The notes: generated by a model not told the origin, from the letters alone. 64,000 nt of DNA from Candidatus Gastranaerophilales bacterium (GCA_944323955.1 CALUUK010000001.1:62001-126000), one strand, 5' to 3'. Shown: positions 1-8,969, counted from the first letter of the stretch. Numbers and translations are program-made.

Positions 1-516
1 AAATTTTTCGTCGGGTGTTACTCCTGCGATATCAATACTTACGTCAAAAATATTGTATTTTATATCAACAGAGGAATTGTTGTTAAATTCCGCAACGGGG
101 TCGGCATCAAGTAATTTTATTGAAGAATTTTTTTCTTTTAATACAGCGGAAAGTTTATCATAAAATTCTTTAGATGTTTTTTTCGCAACAATTCCCAGTT
201 TATAATATGCCGGAATATACAAATTTAGCGCCGCCAAATATGATTGGGTCATAGGTCTTTTTATGACCTCAACATATTCATGGTCAACCTCGTTATCAGC
301 TTGTTCATGGTATCTTGTATCAACAAACTGGTATATTTTTTCGTTTGTAAACAATACATCGCCTGTTGAACCCGAAAAACCGGTTAAATGATATCTTGAA
401 TTCAGCTCAAGCATATTATATTCCATCAAAAACTCATTTGTAGAATTAATGATAATTCCGTCCAAATCGTTTTTTGACAGGAAATTTTTTAAATATTCAA
501 TAAGTTCGATATTCAT
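1..516 (-). CDS. Aminopeptidase P family protein, N-terminal part (partial)
   Basis: The gene runs off the left edge, so only the first 172 codons are present. The translation (MNIELIEYLKNFL..., then NSTNEFLMEY, YHLTGFSGSTGDVLFTNE and FVDTRYHEQA) matches the creatinase-type N-terminal domain of Xaa-Pro aminopeptidases (M24B), which remove N-terminal residues preceding proline in the cytoplasm. The metal-binding pita-bread domain would lie beyond the window and cannot be checked. The ATG overlaps the stop of the upstream parvulin gene by one base (TAATG), so the two are probably translationally coupled. Family assignment is by recognition of the N-terminal motif; a catalytically inactive homologue is not excluded. 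Confidence 0.8.
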   Translation of the reverse strand, partial: MNIELIEYLKNFLSKNDLDGIIINSTNEFLMEYNMLELNSRYHLTGFSGSTGDVLFTNEKIYQFVDTRYHEQADNEVDHEYVEVIKRPMTQSYLAALNLYIPAYYKLGIVAKKTSKEFYDKLSAVLKEKNSSIKLLDADPVAEFNNNSSVDIKYNIFDVSIDIAGVTPDEKF

Positions 517-800
517 TAGTCTTGTGTATCTGTTAAATAAATTAAATGGTAACCGAATTGTGTTTTTACGGGATTTGAAACTTCTCCTTTTTTCATATTA
601 AAAGCGGCATCTTCAAATTCTTTAACCATTTGTCCGCGGGAAAAGTATCCTAAATCTCCGCCGTTTTGACCTGACGGGCACAAAGAAACTTCCATAGCTG
701 CCTGTGCAAAATCTTTTCCGTTTTCTATTTCTTCTTTTAGTTTTAATGCTTCATCTTCGGTTTTTACAAGGATGTGGCTTGCTTTAACGAGTGTTGTCAT
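516..800 (-). CDS. Small parvulin-type peptidyl-prolyl isomerase
   Basis: This 94-residue protein is a single PpiC-type rotamase domain: ASHILVKTEDEA at the start, GGDLGYFSRGQMV in the middle and TQFGYHLI at the end are the classic parvulin blocks. It catalyses cis-trans isomerisation of peptidyl-prolyl bonds. There is no signal peptide or membrane segment, so it should be cytosolic, like E. coli PpiC, rather than a SurA/PrsA-type secretion chaperone. An AGGAG box sits just upstream of the ATG. Its stop overlaps the start of the aminopeptidase P gene by one base, forming a two-gene operon concerned with proline-containing peptides. Confidence 0.92.
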   Translation of the reverse strand: MTTLVKASHILVKTEDEALKLKEEIENGKDFAQAAMEVSLCPSGQNGGDLGYFSRGQMVKEFEDAAFNMKKGEVSNPVKTQFGYHLIYLTDTQD

Positions 801-856
801 AATTTCTCCTTTTTACATACGCAGTATACCATGACAAACTTTTCATAACAAATAAG

Positions 857-886
857 TTTACGAAAAGAGTTTTTTTTAAGTATAAT
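857..886 (+). promoter_or_regulatory. Promoter of miaB, predicted leaderless
   Basis: A perfect TATAAT lies at 881-886 with a weak -35 (TTTACG, 857-862, 18-bp spacer). The miaB ATG begins at 893, six bases after the -10 box. Transcription should therefore start at or next to the A of the ATG, and no Shine-Dalgarno sequence could fit in the message. Confidence 0.6.
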
Positions 887-892
887 CTACTT

Positions 893-2215
893 ATGAAAAA
901 ATTATATATAGAGACACTCGGCTGCCAGATGAACAAATCCGACTCGGAAAGAATTGCGGGAATTCTTTCTCATTTTGGTTATTGCGAAACGGATATTGAA
1001 AAAGAAGCGGATTTATTAATTGTGAATACTTGCAGTATTCGCCAATTGTCTGCCGATAAAGCATACAGTAAACTTGGTGTTTGGGGCAAACGGAAAAAGA
1101 CTCGTCCTTCATTAAAAATTGCAATTTGCGGATGCGTTGCACAGCAGGATAAAGAAAAAGTAAGGCAAAGAGCACCTTATGTTGATTTAGTTTTCGGTAC
1201 TCATAATATTTATCAATTGCCTGAACTTATAAAACGTATTGAAAATGATGAAAAAATTTGTGCAATAACAGCTACTCCTGTTATTTGCAATCAAAACGAT
1301 TTTAAAATTTTAAGGAAAGATTCCGTAAATGCCTGGATACCGATAATAGAAGGGTGTAATAATTTCTGTACATATTGTGTGGTTCCCTTCACCCGCGGAC
1401 GGGAAAGGAGCAGAAATCCCGAAGAAATTATAACTGAAGCGAAGAACATAATAAAAGAAGGATTTAAAGAAATTACTCTTCTGGGGCAAAATGTTGACAG
1501 TTACGGAAAAGACTTGCATAATCCTGATATTACTCTTGCTAATTTGCTCAGAGATATAAATAAAATTGAAGGTGAATTCAGAATTCGTTTTGTTACATCA
1601 TATCCTTCCGATATTACGGATGATTTAATTGATGCAGTTGAAGAATGTGATAAGGTATGTAAATATTTCCATATCCCTATGCAATCCGGTAACTCCCGTA
1701 TTTTAAGCGAAATGAACAGGCGCTATACAAAAAGTGAGTATTATGAAATAGTTTCAAAAATACGTAAAAGATTTCCTGATGTGGCAATTACAAGTGATTT
1801 TATAGCAGGTTTCCCGGGCGAAACAGAAGAGGAGTTTTTGGATACGCTTAAAGCTATCGATGAACTTGAGCTTGATTATTCAAATACAGCCGCATATTCA
1901 CCGCGCGAATTTACAAAAGCGGGTAAAATGACGGATAAATTTTTACCCGAAGATATTAAATATGAACGACTTGAGCGCTTAAATGAAAAAAACAGAGAGG
2001 CTTGTCTTAAATCTAATGAAAAATTTATCGGAAAAATATTAACGGTGCTGGTCGAGAGTAAGACTCAAAAAGACGGAAAAACAATCCTTAATTCGCGTGC
2101 CGATAATAATAAGATTGTTCATTTTGAAGATGATACAAAGAATACAGGTGATTTTGCAAAAGTAAAAATTACCCGAGCTCAAACTTGGTGCCTATATGGT
2201 GTGCCGATTGAGTAA
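893..2215 (+). CDS. miaB: tRNA-2-methylthio-N6-dimethylallyladenosine synthase MiaB
   Basis: This 440-residue radical-SAM enzyme converts i6A37 to ms2i6A37 in tRNAs reading UNN codons. The sequence shows the three family domains in order: an N-terminal UPF0004 methylthiotransferase domain (YIETLGCQMNKSDSE, with further cysteines in NTCSIR and CGCVAQ that bind the auxiliary cluster), the radical-SAM core with CxxxCxxC (EGCNNFCTYCVVPFTRG), and a C-terminal TRAM domain (about 375-440). The opening ETLGCQMN and the full TRAM domain favour MiaB over MtaB or RimO; a separate MtaB is encoded at 23377-24669. It is preceded by a -10 box only six bases from the ATG, so it is probably translated from a leaderless transcript. 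Confidence 0.95.
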   Translation: MKKLYIETLGCQMNKSDSERIAGILSHFGYCETDIEKEADLLIVNTCSIRQLSADKAYSKLGVWGKRKKTRPSLKIAICGCVAQQDKEKVRQRAPYVDLVFGTHNIYQLPELIKRIENDEKICAITATPVICNQNDFKILRKDSVNAWIPIIEGCNNFCTYCVVPFTRGRERSRNPEEIITEAKNIIKEGFKEITLLGQNVDSYGKDLHNPDITLANLLRDINKIEGEFRIRFVTSYPSDITDDLIDAVEECDKVCKYFHIPMQSGNSRILSEMNRRYTKSEYYEIVSKIRKRFPDVAITSDFIAGFPGETEEEFLDTLKAIDELELDYSNTAAYSPREFTKAGKMTDKFLPEDIKYERLERLNEKNREACLKSNEKFIGKILTVLVESKTQKDGKTILNSRADNNKIVHFEDDTKNTGDFAKVKITRAQTWCLYGVPIE

Positions 2216-2234
2216 TTTTCTGTTTCCGGCATGC

Positions 2235-2243
2235 TGTGATAAT
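2235..2243 (+). promoter_or_regulatory. Extended -10 promoter, predicted leaderless
   Basis: TGTGATAAT is an extended -10 element (TG at 2235-2236, GATAAT at 2238-2243). The ATG of the binding-protein gene follows eight bases later at 2252 with no ribosome binding site in between. A -35 box is not obvious. Confidence 0.45.
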
Positions 2244-2251
2244 CTTAGAAT

Positions 2252-4105
2252 ATGAAAAAATTCAGACGTATTATATTTTCAATTTTAATTGCGGCACTTA
2301 TCTGTGTATCTTGTTTCAGAGTTGACAGAGGGTATAATGAAGTTAATGTGTCAAATCCAAATAATGCGGGAATTGAATCCGAAACCGTAAATGAATATCT
2401 CCCCGTAAGAACTGAATTTTATGACGGTATTGATTTTCGGATGTCTCGTTCCAAACCCGGAAAATACGGCGGTCAAATTGTTGTATCTTCTATAGGAGAG
2501 GGACCGAAAACTTTTAACCCATGGACATCAAAGGATGCAACATCTTCGGATTTATCCAATTTGATGTATGACGGTCTTTTTACTACGGATGTTGAAACAG
2601 GTGAAGTTATTCCCGCTTTGGCGAAAGAGATGAAAGTATCTGATGATCAGAAAACATATACTGTTTACCTTCGACGCGGAGCTAAGTGGACAGACGGGCA
2701 TGATATTACGGCTGATGATGTTGTTTTTACCTGGAATGATATTATCCTTGCGGGCTACGGCAATACTTCACTCCGTGATTCGGTTTTGATTGACGGTGAA
2801 TATCCGAAAGTGAAAAAGATAGATAAATATACCGTTCAATTTGATATAAAGAAACCTTTTGCTCCTTTTCAAAGAATGATAGGTTCTCAAATTGCCCCCG
2901 AGCATATTTTTAAACCGGTTGTAAAAAAAGGCAAAAGATATTTTGACACATATCTCGGAACTACGGTAAATCCGAAAGATATTGTATCATCAGGACCTTT
3001 TATGCTGGAAGAATATGTTCCCGCACAAAGAGTTGTTTTTAAAAGAAATCCTTATTACTATGCCATGGATGAAAACAAAAACCGTCTTCCGTATATTGAT
3101 AAATACGTTGTGCTTATTGTTGGGGATTTAAATAATGAACTTTTGAAATTTGAAGCCGGAGAACTTGATGTTATATCCGTTAAAGGTAAAGATTTGGCAA
3201 GATTCAAGCAGAAAGAAAAGAAATCGAATTTTAAAATTTACAATCTGGGACCGAATTCGGGTACAATGTTTATTGTCTTTAATCTTAATACAAGATTAAA
3301 CAAAGACGGAAAATATTATTTATCACCCGTTAAACAAAAATGGTTTAATGACATTAATTTTAGAACGGCAATAGATTATGCTATTGACCGGGATTCAATG
3401 GTGAGAAATGTTTTCAACGGTGTTGCCCAGCCATTATTTACGGCAGAATCTTTATCTTCAATCTTTTTAAATGAAAAAATCGCATCAGGACATGTAAAAG
3501 ATATTGAATATTCCAAGGCTTTGCTTAAAAAATCAGGTTTTTATTATGATAAAAAAGGCAATTTGTTTGATGAAAATAACAAACCCGTAGAATTTGATTT
3601 GTATACAAATGCAGGTCAAACAGAGAGGGAAGCCGTCGGTGTTATGATAAAAGAAGATTTAAAAAATATCGGGATGAAGGTAAACTTTAAACCCGTAGAA
3701 TTTAATTCTCTTGTAAACAAGCTGCTTACTACTTCAGATTGGGATATGATACTGATAGGGTTGACGGGAAATCCGCTGGAACCTCACAGCGGAAAAAATG
3801 TATGGAATTCCCGCGGGCATTTGCATATGTTTAATATGCGGTTTGAAGGAGATAAAAATGACAAACTATTGCCCTGGGAAAAAGAACTTGATGCCATAAT
3901 AGAAAAAGGTGCTCTGGAGCTTGATTTTGATAAACGTAAAGAAATATATGATAAATATCAAGAAATCATATATACCCAAAAACCAATAATTTATTTGTAT
4001 TCTCCTCTTATTGTTGTTGCTGTGCGTAATAAGATAAAAAACTTGCATCCTACCGCATTGGGTGGCGCAATGCATAATTTGGACGAGCTTTATATTGAAA
4101 ATTAA
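2252..4105 (+). CDS. Oligopeptide ABC transporter substrate-binding lipoprotein (SBP_bac_5 type)
   Basis: The 617-residue product resembles OppA/DppA-type periplasmic binding proteins. Residues 1-21 form a lipoprotein-like signal (positive start, hydrophobic core, Cys at 21 after CVS; the lipobox is loose). The mature part shows family blocks: a region around FNPWTSKDATSSDLSNLMYDG, YTVYLRRGAKWTDGHDITADD (the RKGVKWSDG block of the family), and RTAIDYAIDRDSMVRNVF. It should capture peptides or similar ligands for an ABC importer, but no permease or ATPase genes are adjacent, so the partner must be encoded elsewhere. It follows miaB by 36 bases and has its own putative promoter. Confidence 0.88.
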   Translation: MKKFRRIIFSILIAALICVSCFRVDRGYNEVNVSNPNNAGIESETVNEYLPVRTEFYDGIDFRMSRSKPGKYGGQIVVSSIGEGPKTFNPWTSKDATSSDLSNLMYDGLFTTDVETGEVIPALAKEMKVSDDQKTYTVYLRRGAKWTDGHDITADDVVFTWNDIILAGYGNTSLRDSVLIDGEYPKVKKIDKYTVQFDIKKPFAPFQRMIGSQIAPEHIFKPVVKKGKRYFDTYLGTTVNPKDIVSSGPFMLEEYVPAQRVVFKRNPYYYAMDENKNRLPYIDKYVVLIVGDLNNELLKFEAGELDVISVKGKDLARFKQKEKKSNFKIYNLGPNSGTMFIVFNLNTRLNKDGKYYLSPVKQKWFNDINFRTAIDYAIDRDSMVRNVFNGVAQPLFTAESLSSIFLNEKIASGHVKDIEYSKALLKKSGFYYDKKGNLFDENNKPVEFDLYTNAGQTEREAVGVMIKEDLKNIGMKVNFKPVEFNSLVNKLLTTSDWDMILIGLTGNPLEPHSGKNVWNSRGHLHMFNMRFEGDKNDKLLPWEKELDAIIEKGALELDFDKRKEIYDKYQEIIYTQKPIIYLYSPLIVVAVRNKIKNLHPTALGGAMHNLDELYIEN

Positions 4106-4119
4106 AAGGCGGCAAAGAT

Positions 4120-4228
4120 ATGCGATTTAAAAAAAGACAAAATTTCAAAAGAGAACTGAAGAAAATAATAAACAAACATAAAAAATGTTATCCGGTTAAT
4201 TGTGGTTTACTATGTCTTATAATTTAAT
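4120..4228 (+). CDS. Short basic ORF overlapping the DegT-like gene
   Basis: A 35-codon frame starts at an ATG behind an AAAAGGCGGCAAAG stretch that could act as a ribosome binding site. It encodes a lysine/arginine-rich peptide ending KKCYPVNCGLLCLII. It overlaps the next frame by 17-29 bases in a different register. It could be a leader peptide coupled to the downstream gene, or the original N-terminus of that gene cut off by an indel between 4197 and 4226. The sequence alone does not decide. Confidence 0.3.
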
Positions 4229-5003
4229 AAAACTGAATACCGCGCGTAATGCTCTTCGATATGTTATTAATGCATTTAATATAAAAGAAATTTATTTGCC
4301 TTATTACATCTGTCCTGCAATCAGAACAGCCGTTAATAAAGAAAATTGCAAGATTATATTTTATCATATTGATAAAGACTTTAATCCTATGCGGGATTTT
4401 CCTATAGATGCTTTTGTTTTGTACACCAATTATTTTGGTGTATGTTTTGATATAGTCGAAAAATTATCATTAAAGTATAAAAATCTTATAGTTGATAATG
4501 CGCATTCTTTTTTTTCCGCTCCAAAAGGAATTGCTTCTTTTAATTCTTTAAGAAAATTTTTCCCGATTTTAAGAGACGGTTCTTTTTTGTATACGGAAAG
4601 GACAATCAATGAAAGTTTTGAAATTGATGATTTTGAATATACTCCTCATTTACCGGACTATAAAGAACTCTGTTTGAATGAAAAAAGACTGGATGAAGCA
4701 GAGATAAAATATATTTCACCTGTGACCGAAAAATTCTTTAATTCTATTGACTTAGAAAAAGAAAAACGAATGAGAATTGAAAAATTTTATTATTGGCAGA
4801 AACGCTTGAACGGAAATGTTAATATAAAAAAAGATGAAGTTCCGTTTTCATATCCTTGTTTTGCAAAAACATCCAAGATGGCTGACAACCTTGTAAAACA
4901 ATTGGAAAAAGAAAACATTTCTATATACAGATATTGGAATAATTTGCCCGATTCTTTTCCTGAAAAAATTTTGTATACAAATTTGGCAGCTGTTCCTCTT
5001 TAA
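4212..5003 (+). CDS. DegT/DnrJ/EryC1-like aminotransferase fold protein, short or degraded
   Basis: The product (263 residues from this ATG; a TTG at 4200 is also possible) resembles PLP-dependent sugar aminotransferases of the DegT family: LNTARNALRYVINAF, then EIYLPYYICPAIRTAV, then TNYFGV and LIVDNAHSFFS (the Asp-x-Ala-His block), and a C-terminal YRYWNNLPDSFP block. It is shorter than the usual 350-400 residues, and the usual SFxxxKxL lysine region reads ASFNSLRKFFPILRDGS, so the PLP lysine is uncertain. No good ribosome binding site precedes either start, and the frame is closed by TAA at 4197. A frameshifted gene is possible. Its stop lies one base from the stop of the convergent next gene. 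Confidence 0.55.
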   Translation: MSYNLIKLNTARNALRYVINAFNIKEIYLPYYICPAIRTAVNKENCKIIFYHIDKDFNPMRDFPIDAFVLYTNYFGVCFDIVEKLSLKYKNLIVDNAHSFFSAPKGIASFNSLRKFFPILRDGSFLYTERTINESFEIDDFEYTPHLPDYKELCLNEKRLDEAEIKYISPVTEKFFNSIDLEKEKRMRIEKFYYWQKRLNGNVNIKKDEVPFSYPCFAKTSKMADNLVKQLEKENISIYRYWNNLPDSFPEKILYTNLAAVPL

Positions 5004-5004
5004 G

Positions 5005-6687
5005 CTATTTCAGAAAATCTTTAAAAATTTCAGGATTATTTTGAATTATATTCATATTTAAATATTTGACCGTTTCACCGAGAAATAAATTCTCATTTTG
5101 AATAGAGTCAATTGCTTTCATTGCTGCTATCTTTTCTGCAAGTTTCTGCTGCTTTGTAAGTTGTGCTTCAATTATTGCTGCGGGAATAAATGAAATTGCA
5201 GCGCCAAGGCCGGTAAAGAGTCTTGTATATTTCGGATTTGCGGCTTTTTTTGCCATTTTCCTGCCGATTAATGCTCCAAATGCGGTTGCTATAATATCAA
5301 TGGGACCTAATATACTTTCAGAGAAGGCTTTTATTCCTACAGTCTGGTTATAAACTTCTTCCCTGTGTTTATTTATTACCATTGCGGTATTTTTTTGCAA
5401 TCTTTTTGCTTCTTTTTCCTGCGCGGGTGAAAGCGTTATTGTTCGTTGCAGTTCAAGTCTTTGCTTTATTTTTGGCAAATCTTCTTTTGCAAATTTATCA
5501 TATTCTTTCATATCATGATATACGGTTTTTAAAAATTCAGGCAGGCTTTGTTTTTCTGAATGTTGTTCTGAAGCATATTGCATCGGATTTTCGGCAAATT
5601 GTTTTAAGTATTTGTATTTTGTTGCAAGAATAGCTTTATTTTCAATATCAGATATATTTTTATTTAAAAGTAAGTATGTAATTAAAGGGGCACCGAATTT
5701 TATTGCGGAAGCAATGATTTTATTTTTTACACCCAGTGCTTGAACGAGTTTATCAGTTATTAAATATTCCAAAAATCCGCCTGTAAAAAGAGAAGAGTAG
5801 GAAATATTGGATATTGTTTCAACCCGTCTCAAAGGTTCAAGAACGGCATGCTCAACATTATTTAAAAGACTGTTAAATAATAACTGATCTTCTTTCGCAG
5901 ATTGTATCTCGGCTTCCGATGCGGGATTTGCCCTTTTTGTTTCAATTGACCTGAAATATTCCTCTTTTTGCTTTTTGTAAGCCTCAAGTGTTGCCCTGTA
6001 TTCTTCTACTGATGAAAAAGTGGAACTAAGATTAATCTTGTCATGAAGTACATTGACAAATGCACTTTTATTTTTGTTTTCATAGCTTATTTCCGCGTCG
6101 ATTTTTTGCTGCTGCTCAGGAGTCAAAACGGCAAATAACTTGGGATCGTTAATTATACTTTGCGTAGCATCAAAACTGGATTTTCTTATGAGCCCTAATT
6201 GGGATTCCATTGATTTTTTTATCCCCGATGCAAAAAAAGCTATTCCGAATACTGCGGAAATAACGGTCAGAGCTTTTGGTAAAGGTATATTTTTAGCGGC
6301 AATGTTAATTGTTTTTTCTTTATATTTTTTTAATGCATTAAATGTTTTCTGTGCCAAATTTTCATCTTTGGCATGTTTTTTCAAAAACGGCATAATTTTT
6401 GTAACTGCAACAGGTAAAGATGTTATTACTCCCGCAACTGACATAAGTTCAATATTGAGTGTCTGAAAGAATGTTTCGGCATCTTCTGCTTTTTCATGTT
6501 CATAACTGTCTGCCAGCAAAATAGGATTTGTGATTATGCCGGCTTTTTGTTTTAACTTTGAGTCATCTTGCAGCGGGGCAAACGAAGATATGGCAGATAT
6601 ATTATTTTTTTGATTGCCTTTTACCCGCTTATTATATTCGGGAATATTTTCTCTGTATTTTGTGTAATATGAAAAAATGTTGTTCAT
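5005..6687 (-). CDS. Hypothetical multi-pass membrane protein
   Basis: I do not recognise this 560-residue protein. It has no cleavable signal. Hydrophobic segments are visible near residues 75-100 (VAGVITSLPVAV), 133-155 (LTVISAVFGIAFFASG), 320-345, 465-485 (IDIIATAFGALIG) and 500-520 (GLGAAISFIPAAII), separated by long charged helical stretches rich in Lys, Glu and Gln, some probably coiled coil. The first 45 residues are polar and end in SAISSFAP, similar to the short Ser-Phe tags at the start of other unrecognised proteins in this window. It stands alone on the minus strand between convergent and divergent neighbours. Confidence 0.7.
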   Translation of the reverse strand: MNNIFSYYTKYRENIPEYNKRVKGNQKNNISAISSFAPLQDDSKLKQKAGIITNPILLADSYEHEKAEDAETFFQTLNIELMSVAGVITSLPVAVTKIMPFLKKHAKDENLAQKTFNALKKYKEKTINIAAKNIPLPKALTVISAVFGIAFFASGIKKSMESQLGLIRKSSFDATQSIINDPKLFAVLTPEQQQKIDAEISYENKNKSAFVNVLHDKINLSSTFSSVEEYRATLEAYKKQKEEYFRSIETKRANPASEAEIQSAKEDQLLFNSLLNNVEHAVLEPLRRVETISNISYSSLFTGGFLEYLITDKLVQALGVKNKIIASAIKFGAPLITYLLLNKNISDIENKAILATKYKYLKQFAENPMQYASEQHSEKQSLPEFLKTVYHDMKEYDKFAKEDLPKIKQRLELQRTITLSPAQEKEAKRLQKNTAMVINKHREEVYNQTVGIKAFSESILGPIDIIATAFGALIGRKMAKKAANPKYTRLFTGLGAAISFIPAAIIEAQLTKQQKLAEKIAAMKAIDSIQNENLFLGETVKYLNMNIIQNNPEIFKDFLK

Positions 6688-6829
6688 TTAAACATAAAAA
6701 ACCTTCCGCTGCCTTTATTCACAAAGTCTAAAATAAAGTAAATTTGTTATTTTTTCTATATATTTTTATATATTTTTACAAAATTAATTATTTTTTTAGT
6801 AAAATTATATAAAAAGAGAGGGATATTTA

Positions 6830-7825
6830 ATGTCATTAAATTCATATTTGGGAATAGATGTCGGATCTGTTACAACTAAGGTTGCAATAGTTGATGAAAA
6901 AGGAAAATATATAGACGGCTACATGACAAGAACATCGGGCAAACCCGTTGTAGCTGTTCAAGAGTCGTTAAGAAATTTGAAAAAACAGGCAAAACAAGAA
7001 TATAATATTTTAGGCGTCGGAACAACCGGTTCCGGCAGAAATCTTGCGGGTGCTCTTGTCGGTGCAGACGTTATTAAAAATGAAATTACGGCACATGCCG
7101 TTGCGGCAAGCACTTATGTTCCCGGCGTTCAAACAATTCTTGAAATAGGCGGACAAGACAGCAAAATTATAATCTTGCGTGACGGTATTGTTACCGATTT
7201 TGCTATGAATACCGTTTGTGCGGCAGGTACGGGAAGTTTTCTGGATCAACAGGCTTCAAGATTAAATGTTCCGATACAAAATTTCGGAGGACTTGCCCTT
7301 AAATCAACTGCGCCTGCAAGAATAGCCGGACGATGCGGAGTATTCGCGGAAAGTGACCTTATTCACAAACAGCAGTTAGGCTACCCCGTTGAAGATTTAT
7401 TGTACGGACTTTGTCAGGCTCTTGTAAGAAATTATTTGAGTAATCTTGCGCTGGGTAAAGAACTTCTTCCGACTGTTACTTTCCAGGGCGGTGTCGCGAC
7501 AAATACCGGCATGGTTAAGGCGTTTGAAGAAGCTCTGAATACAAAAATTGTTGTTCCTGAAAATCACCAGACGATGGGGGCAATAGGAGCCGCTCTTCTT
7601 GCGATGGAAAATCATCAGTTTAATGAAAAAGCTACCTCTTTTAAAGGCTGGAGTGTTGGTGATATGTCATTTAATTCTTATACCAACCAGTGCAGTGGTT
7701 GTGCTAATAATTGTGAAATTATCACAATCGTAGAAGGTGAAATAACGTCGTGCGACCTAAAAAATAAATCGGATAAAATCATTGCCAGATGGGGCGGTAC
7801 CTGCGGCAGATGGGATATCGGTTAA
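6830..7825 (+). CDS. BadF/HgdC-type ATPase, acyl-CoA dehydratase activase-like
   Basis: The 331-residue protein belongs to the ASKHA-fold activators of 2-hydroxyacyl-CoA dehydratases and benzoyl-CoA reductases. Visible family signatures are YLGIDVGSVTTKVAIVDEKG (phosphate-1 loop), VGTTGSGRNLAG, ILEIGGQDSKII, the cluster cysteines in NTVCAAGTGSFLDQQ and AGRCGVFAESD, and TFQGGVATN. In the model enzymes a homodimer bridges one [4Fe-4S] cluster and uses ATP to fire an electron into the dehydratase. Here a cysteine-rich tail is added (CSGCANNCE, then GGTCGRWD). No dehydratase subunit genes lie beside it, so the partner is unknown. A good GAGAGGG ribosome binding site precedes the ATG. Confidence 0.88.
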   Translation: MSLNSYLGIDVGSVTTKVAIVDEKGKYIDGYMTRTSGKPVVAVQESLRNLKKQAKQEYNILGVGTTGSGRNLAGALVGADVIKNEITAHAVAASTYVPGVQTILEIGGQDSKIIILRDGIVTDFAMNTVCAAGTGSFLDQQASRLNVPIQNFGGLALKSTAPARIAGRCGVFAESDLIHKQQLGYPVEDLLYGLCQALVRNYLSNLALGKELLPTVTFQGGVATNTGMVKAFEEALNTKIVVPENHQTMGAIGAALLAMENHQFNEKATSFKGWSVGDMSFNSYTNQCSGCANNCEIITIVEGEITSCDLKNKSDKIIARWGGTCGRWDIG

Positions 7826-7831
7826 ACATAA

Positions 7832-7850
7832 TTGTAACAATTTATTACAA
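7832..7850 (+). promoter_or_regulatory. Inverted repeat TTGTAA-N7-TTACAA, candidate operator
   Basis: A perfect 6-bp inverted repeat with a 7-bp spacer lies about 80 nt before the gene at 7930. It matches sites upstream of 15903, 27408, 37166, 56611 and 60891. Confidence 0.5.
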
Positions 7851-7929
7851 AAGAATTTAAAATACTAAAGAATCTTGCTTTGAGTGTCGATATAGCTTAT
7901 ACAAAATGTATATAAAAGGAGATCAGGCT

Positions 7930-8793
7930 ATGGGACTCGCAGCATCACAAGGACGTTATCTGGCATTAACCGCAAGAAACAGCGATTTGGTATATGAAGC
8001 GCAGCAAATATCCCAGCAAAGATTGGCATTGGCAACGCAAACACAATCTGTCGCGGATGAATATAATGAGGCAATGAGTAATACCGTTTTACTTGCAAAT
8101 CTTGTTGATGGTTCTCAGCGTCTGACTTACGATATTATAACAAGTAAAGATGCTTTTTCTGGTTTGAATATGAGAATTGTCGATACCAACGGCAATGTTG
8201 TTGTTCCTCCGAATCCCAGTTCAATAAGTGTGACTTATACGGATGAAAATGGTGAAGAAGTCACGGAAACAATAACTTCCGCAAGTTTCTTCGCAAACAA
8301 ATATATGAGTGAAGATATTCAGCTCTCGCAAATGGGAACATGGTCACTGGAAGAACTTGTCGATTATTATAACGAAAATTATCTTTTTTCCGGCAAAACG
8401 GTTGAATATGAAAGCGGTATCAGCTCAGATCTTAAAAACGAAAATGAGCGTTATTTATTTGATCCGAATTGTAAGGATCCTGAATACTTACAGCAAATGC
8501 TTTTATCCGGCGAATGGTCGCTTCAGCAGGTAAATCCCGAAAAAGAAGATGAATGGGAAAATATTGAATGGCAAGGTTCCACATCTGTTTCGGAAGTTTC
8601 GGATACCTCTGATGATGCCGCAGCCGAAGCTAAATATCAAAGTACAATGACTGCTATACAAAAACAAGATAAGATACTGGAACTCAGACTGGAACAGGTG
8701 CAAACAGAACAAAGCGCCATAGAAAAAGAAATTGAGTCCGTTAAAAATATTATCGGGAAAAATATTGAAAATTCATTTAAAACATTTACTTAG
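7930..8793 (+). CDS. Hypothetical protein with C-terminal coiled coil (MGLAASQ family)
   Basis: The 287-residue product starts MGLAASQGRYLALTARNSDL, followed by a helical YEAQQISQQRLALATQTQSV stretch. From memory, similar N-termini recur in hypothetical proteins of Gastranaerophilales, but I cannot name a function. The middle (about 60-210) is acidic and looks like an inserted beta-rich domain. The last 60 residues form a strong coiled coil ending EIESVKNIIGKNIENSFKTF. Helical ends flanking a variable middle recall flagellin/hook or type III needle-type architecture, but no homology can be claimed. I chose the ATG at 7930 rather than 7906 because AAAAGGAG lies eight bases before it. A candidate operator is upstream and a terminator downstream, so it is a single-gene unit. 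Confidence 0.75.
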   Translation: MGLAASQGRYLALTARNSDLVYEAQQISQQRLALATQTQSVADEYNEAMSNTVLLANLVDGSQRLTYDIITSKDAFSGLNMRIVDTNGNVVVPPNPSSISVTYTDENGEEVTETITSASFFANKYMSEDIQLSQMGTWSLEELVDYYNENYLFSGKTVEYESGISSDLKNENERYLFDPNCKDPEYLQQMLLSGEWSLQQVNPEKEDEWENIEWQGSTSVSEVSDTSDDAAAEAKYQSTMTAIQKQDKILELRLEQVQTEQSAIEKEIESVKNIIGKNIENSFKTFT

Positions 8794-8835
8794 TAATTAA
8801 CCTTCAACTTGTTATTTATATACATTTTGTTTATT

Positions 8836-8874
8836 TGGTCGGAAAATTCCCCGTTTTCACCGGCCATTTTTTTT
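8836..8874 (+). terminator. Rho-independent terminator
   Basis: A stem of TGGTCGG with CCGGCCA (one G-U pair), extended inside by GAAAA/TTTTC, is followed by eight T. It ends the transcript of the gene at 7930-8793. Confidence 0.8.
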
Positions 8875-8928
8875 GTCTGTAAGTAATCATACAGCGTGCG
8901 TATGATTTTCTTCAAATTATAAATGTTG

Positions 8929-8934
8929 TATAAT
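8929..8934 (+). promoter_or_regulatory. -10 box TATAAT for the gene at 8970
   Basis: A consensus -10 with expected start near 8941. This places the ATG at 8949 only about eight bases into the message without a ribosome binding site, while the ATG at 8970 has AAGAGG five bases ahead. It therefore supports 8970 as the start. Confidence 0.5.
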
Positions 8935-8969
8935 ATTTGGGTCATTGAATGTCTGTTGAAGAGGTTTTG

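Noticed and set aside
7906-7929. Upstream ATG for the gene at 7930
   Set aside because: Its reading would begin before the AAAAGGAG box, which is correctly spaced for 7930.
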